Part shown: positions 25,289 through 28,422 of the stretch, one piece after another
How the letters are laid out: every line of letters starts with the position of its first letter
How positions within the stretch are numbered: the stretch's first letter is position 1
Origin: Kistimonas scapharcae
GTDB lineage: Bacteria; Pseudomonadota; Gammaproteobacteria; Pseudomonadales; Endozoicomonadaceae
Assembly: GCF_039540975.1 (NCBI RefSeq)
Contig: NZ_BAABFL010000444.1
Location: 1-28,422, forward strand
Length of the DNA: 28,422 bases
Reading direction: 5' to 3'
Translations under genes and position numbers: made by a program
The notes under the pieces: generated by a model
Seen by the model: the letters and a program-made list of their open reading frames with translations, nothing else
Databases searched by the model: none
What the model was told of the DNA's origin: nothing

Positions 25289-26653
25289 ATGGAATTGTCT
25301 GCACTGACAGCGATTTCGCCGGTTGATGGCCGCTATGGCAGCAAGACCAGTCCGCTGCGTGAGATTTTCAGTGAATATGGCCTGATCCGTTTTCGGGTCA
25401 TGGTTGAGGTTCGCTGGCTCCAGCATCTCAGTCAGCAACCCGCTATTGCTGAGTTGCCGCCTTTCAGCGCTGAAGCCAATCAGCTGCTAAATGCCATTAT
25501 TGACGATTTCTCTGAAGCCGACGCTCAGAAGGTCAAGACGTTTGAACGTACGACCAATCATGACGTCAAGGCGGTCGAATACTTCCTGAAAGAGAAGATG
25601 ACCCAGAATGCCGAACTAACCAAGGCACTTGAATTCGTGCATTTTGCCTGTACCTCGGAAGACATCAATAACCTTTCCCACGGTCTGATGCTTCAGGCAG
25701 GTCGAGACGCGATTCTTCAGCCCCTGATTCAGCTGTGTGATGCAATCCGCTCCCTGGCGCATGACTTCCACGATGTCCCCATGCTCTCTCGCACCCATGG
25801 TCAAACAGCCTCCCCCACTACGCTGGGCAAGGAAATGGCTAACGTCGTTTATCGTCTGGAGCGCCAGCTGAAGCAGATACGCACAGTTGAGCTGCTGGGC
25901 AAAATCAATGGAGCCGTTGGTAACTACAACGCCCATTACGCCACCTACCCCGAGATCGATTGGCCGGCATTGGCGTCTGAATTCATTACCTCACTAGGTC
26001 TGAGCTGGAACCCCTACACCATCCAGATCGAACCCCATGACTACATTGCCGAGCTGTTTGATGCACTGGCGCGCTTCAACACCATCCTGATTGATTTTGA
26101 TCGGGATATCTGGGGTTATATCTCGTTGGGTTACTTCCGCCAGAAGACGATTGCCGGTGAAGTCGGCTCTTCCACCATGCCGCACAAGGTCAACCCGATC
26201 GATTTTGAAAATTCGGAAGGCAACCTTGGCCTGGCCAACGCCATCATGAGCCATTTGGCGACCAAGCTGCCCGTTTCTCGCTGGCAGCGGGATCTGACTG
26301 ATTCCACCGTGCTTCGCAATCTGGGTGTCGGTATCGGTCATAGTCTGATCGCTTATGAGGCAACCCTGAAAGGTATCAGCAAACTGGAAGTTAATCGGGA
26401 GCGCCTGGCCCAAGATCTGGACAATGCCTGGGAAGTGCTTGCCGAACCCGTTCAGACCGTCATGCGTCGCTATGGGATTGCTGAGCCTTATGAAAAGCTG
26501 AAGGCCTTTACCCGAGGTAAAGCCATTACCCGTGAAGGTATGCAGACCTTTATCAATCAGCTGGAAATCCCTGCGGATGCCAAGGCTCAACTGCTGGCAC
26601 TGACGCCGTCAGCCTATACCGGCAATGCCGCCGATCAGGCAAAAGCTGTTTGA
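25289..26653 (+). CDS. purB: Adenylosuccinate lyase
   Basis: The 454-residue enzyme (E. coli 456) of the fumarase/aspartase superfamily acts twice in purine synthesis: SAICAR to AICAR and adenylosuccinate to AMP, releasing fumarate. The signature loop GSSTMPHKVNPIDFENSEG (about 292-310) carries the catalytic serine. Other conserved parts are FVHFACTSEDINN and SRTHGQTASPTTLGKEMAN with the catalytic histidine. The ATG at 25289 has AAGGGGG five bases upstream; the TTG just before it is not needed. It belongs to the long E. coli-type subfamily. Confidence 0.97.
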   Translation: MELSALTAISPVDGRYGSKTSPLREIFSEYGLIRFRVMVEVRWLQHLSQQPAIAELPPFSAEANQLLNAIIDDFSEADAQKVKTFERTTNHDVKAVEYFLKEKMTQNAELTKALEFVHFACTSEDINNLSHGLMLQAGRDAILQPLIQLCDAIRSLAHDFHDVPMLSRTHGQTASPTTLGKEMANVVYRLERQLKQIRTVELLGKINGAVGNYNAHYATYPEIDWPALASEFITSLGLSWNPYTIQIEPHDYIAELFDALARFNTILIDFDRDIWGYISLGYFRQKTIAGEVGSSTMPHKVNPIDFENSEGNLGLANAIMSHLATKLPVSRWQRDLTDSTVLRNLGVGIGHSLIAYEATLKGISKLEVNRERLAQDLDNAWEVLAEPVQTVMRRYGIAEPYEKLKAFTRGKAITREGMQTFINQLEIPADAKAQLLALTPSAYTGNAADQAKAV

Positions 26654-26666
26654 TTGAGCGTCTAAG

Positions 26667-26690
26667 CGCCGGCTAAATGCCGGCGTTTTT
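26667..26690 (+). terminator. Intrinsic terminator after purB
   Basis: CGCCGGC (26667-26673), a TAAAT loop and GCCGGCG (26679-26685) are followed by TTTTT. It ends only 25 bases before the roxA ATG, so roxA needs read-through or a promoter inside purB. Confidence 0.88.
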
Positions 26691-26715
26691 ATTGGATTCT
26701 GTAACAGGTTTGCTC

Positions 26716-27867
26716 ATGAACCTTCTCCGCTTCCCGGTACTTGGCGATCTCTGCGCCAGCGAGTTCCTTGCCCAATACTGGCAAAAACAACCCTTGCTGA
26801 TCAGGCAGGCTCTGCCTGACTGGACGCTTCCCATGTCTCCTGATGAACTGGCCGGATTGGCCTGCGAGGAATCCGTTGAATCACGCCTCTTGCTACGGCA
26901 ACTGGGTGATCAGGAATGGGTATTAAAGCGAGGTCCGTTTAAAGAGCAGGATTTCGTGAACCTCCCCCCTGACAACTGGACGCTGCTCGTCCAGGCTGTC
27001 GATCACTGGGTGCCAGAGGTTCGAGAACTGTTGAATGAATTCCGTTTCATCCCGGATTGGCGGCTGGATGACATCATGATCAGTTACGCCACCGAGGGTG
27101 GCGGAGTCGGCCCGCATTATGATAATTACGATGTTTTCCTGATCCAGGCGTCTGGTAACCGGCACTGGCAAAGTGGCCAGTTATGCGATGATACCAGCCC
27201 CCTGCTACCCCATCCGGATTTGAAAATTCTGGCAGAGTTCAAAACCGATCAGGATTTCCACATGGAGCCGGGCGATATGCTCTATCTTCCGCCCGGTGTC
27301 GCCCACTGGGGTACGGCAACCTCCAATGATTGTGTGACAGTGTCCGTCGGTTTTCGTGCGCCTTCCCATGGAGAGGTGGTCAGTGATTATGGGCTTTGGC
27401 TCAATGACCATTTATCCGATTTCCTGCGTTACGCCGATCCGGATCTCAAGGTGCCATCCCATCCAGCAGAGATTTCCGCTGAAGCTATCACCCGTGTCCA
27501 AGCGATATTGCACCAATATGCCAATAACCCAGAACAGGTCGCTCGCTGGTTTGGTCGACTGATGACTGAGCCCAAGTACCCTGAGAATGTCGTGACTGAT
27601 CCCGAGCCTTTAACGGCTGACGTATGGGTGGCTGATGACGCACGGCTTGCTTGGTACCTGTCTGAAAATGACGATGCGGTGTATTTTTTTGCCAACGGTC
27701 AAGACTATACATTGCCCGTTTCGCTCAACGCAGTCGTCATGGCAGTTTGTGATAATCGCCATATCTCAGCCAGTCTGGTGGAAAATCTGACTGACAACGA
27801 ACGAGAAACCTGGACAGCGCTGCTGACTGACCTGACCGATAATGGCGTTTTTGGCAGCATTGAATAA
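26716..27867 (+). CDS. roxA: Ribosomal protein uL16 arginine hydroxylase
   Basis: The 383-residue JmjC-type 2-oxoglutarate/Fe(II) oxygenase corresponds to E. coli YcfD/RoxA (373 residues), which hydroxylates an arginine of ribosomal protein L16. The iron triad is visible as His134 and Asp136 (GPHYDNYD) and His197 (GVAHWG), in line with E. coli His125, Asp127 and His187. The cupin core spans about 95-215, followed by a dimerisation segment and C-terminal winged helix. The ATG at 26716 gives MNLLRFPVLG; an earlier in-frame start lies in the purB terminator and is unlikely. Purified homologs act on ribosomes; no partner is next to it here. Confidence 0.93.
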   Translation: MNLLRFPVLGDLCASEFLAQYWQKQPLLIRQALPDWTLPMSPDELAGLACEESVESRLLLRQLGDQEWVLKRGPFKEQDFVNLPPDNWTLLVQAVDHWVPEVRELLNEFRFIPDWRLDDIMISYATEGGGVGPHYDNYDVFLIQASGNRHWQSGQLCDDTSPLLPHPDLKILAEFKTDQDFHMEPGDMLYLPPGVAHWGTATSNDCVTVSVGFRAPSHGEVVSDYGLWLNDHLSDFLRYADPDLKVPSHPAEISAEAITRVQAILHQYANNPEQVARWFGRLMTEPKYPENVVTDPEPLTADVWVADDARLAWYLSENDDAVYFFANGQDYTLPVSLNAVVMAVCDNRHISASLVENLTDNERETWTALLTDLTDNGVFGSIE

Positions 27868-27941
27868 TTGTCAATAGAGCTACGGTCTTAACTCTTCGGG
27901 CAAAGTGGAAGCATGCTGTTTAATTACCAGAGAAAGGATAG

Positions 27942-28422
27942 CTAACCTTTTGTATTTACAGAATATTCAAGATTTTGAGGCGCGTTTTTTTGTAGTGGTT
28001 TTATCCAGAATTGTTGCCTGTCAAACATCTGAAGCAAACTGGAAAATCCAACAGGACTTAGGAGAAGAGAGCTGCTCAAGAAAGGCGTTATCGTGGTTGT
28101 CCCAAACCTTCTGAGAACCATCTTTTGAGCACCAGCTTTCAAGGAGCCCTCAAGTACGATAGCGTGTGGAATCCTTTTCTTGGTGACGGTTTGATCACTC
28201 ATCTTAGTAAATGCCATCGACAGCAATAATCTGTCTAGTAATGAAACAGGGGCATCTGACTGGACAGATTGCACAACAAAAAACCGGTTAATATTGTCGG
28301 CCAATCTCTCCCTGATATCGTGATGAATACTTTCGTTTTCATGTAAGTACTCAAAAACTCCTGTGCAGACCACATGGCAGCCAGCATGAGGCGTATTCGA
28401 TAATATTTGCCAGTCTCGGAAT
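27942..28422 (-). CDS. Unidentified protein, N-terminus outside the window
   Basis: I do not recognise this gene. The minus-strand frame is open from the window edge to a stop at 27942, about 160 residues. The first internal start-like codon is a GTG at 28373, but the frame reads on upstream (SNTPHAGCHVVCTGVFEYL), so the true start is probably outside. The middle part is polar with helix-like segments (HHDIRERLADNINRFF, SLLDRLLLSMAFTKM) and then a serine/leucine-rich stretch; no signal peptide, domain motif or catalytic pattern stands out. It is convergent with roxA. A weak plus-strand frame overlaps it. It may be a lineage-specific gene or a decayed fragment. Confidence 0.4.
   Translation of the reverse strand, partial: FRDWQILSNTPHAGCHVVCTGVFEYLHENESIHHDIRERLADNINRFFVVQSVQSDAPVSLLDRLLLSMAFTKMSDQTVTKKRIPHAIVLEGSLKAGAQKMVLRRFGTTTITPFLSSSLLLSPVGFSSLLQMFDRQQFWIKPLQKNAPQNLEYSVNTKG

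Noticed and set aside
25994..26590. Minus-strand frame of 198 codons inside purB
   Set aside because: It is a shadow of purB, whose plus-strand product is conserved through the whole length.

Overview
The window looks like a chromosomal segment of a heterotrophic gammaproteobacterium. The icd / cspD-clpS-clpA / infA-bpt-aat block and the mnmA-hflD-purB-roxA block follow the gene order known from Pseudomonas and marine relatives, and protein motifs match E. coli families almost residue for residue (IcdA, MnmA, RoxA, XthA). A marine Oceanospirillales or Endozoicomonas-type host is my guess from the protein style; the sequence alone does not prove it.

Positions 1-2321 form a more AT-rich, accessory-looking stretch. 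It starts with a LysR-family N-terminus that breaks off next to 22-bp tandem repeats. A KfrA-like coiled-coil DNA-binding protein follows, with two large palindromes overlapping a near-consensus promoter, and then a convergent small MarR-like winged-helix protein. A GNAT acetyltransferase (minus) and exonuclease III xthA (plus) are divergent from each other.

Positions 4037-13060 hold a complete leucine/isovalerate catabolic operon on the plus strand: MerR-type regulator liuR behind an 18-bp perfect dyad, then liuA, liuB, liuC, liuD, liuE and an acetoacetyl-CoA synthetase. Tight spacing and four junctions with short overlaps or near-contacts indicate coupled translation. The enzymes take isovaleryl-CoA to acetyl-CoA plus acetoacetate, and the last gene re-activates acetoacetate. 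A bidirectional terminator separates this operon from a convergent four-gene ABC importer (permease, CBS-domain ATPase, permease, binding protein) of the OpuC/OsmF betaine-choline type.

Positions 16807-21241 carry an N-degron module: aat and bpt, which attach Leu/Phe to protein N-termini, then infA, convergent with clpA and clpS, which recognise and degrade such proteins. cspD and icd follow, convergent on a shared terminator. The 342-bp icd-mnmA divergent region contains two near-identical 15-bp dyads (TGTAGTTTTG[CT]TACA) resembling HexR-type sites. mnmA, hflD, purB and roxA then run on the plus strand with terminators after hflD and purB. The window closes with an unidentified partial minus-strand reading frame.

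Most of the window is conserved core metabolism. The least ordinary pieces are the KfrA-like locus with its four ACCGGT-core sites, the interrupted LysR fragment with repeats, the icd-mnmA dyads and the unknown terminal reading frame. I found no CRISPR array, rRNA, tRNA or intact transposase gene.
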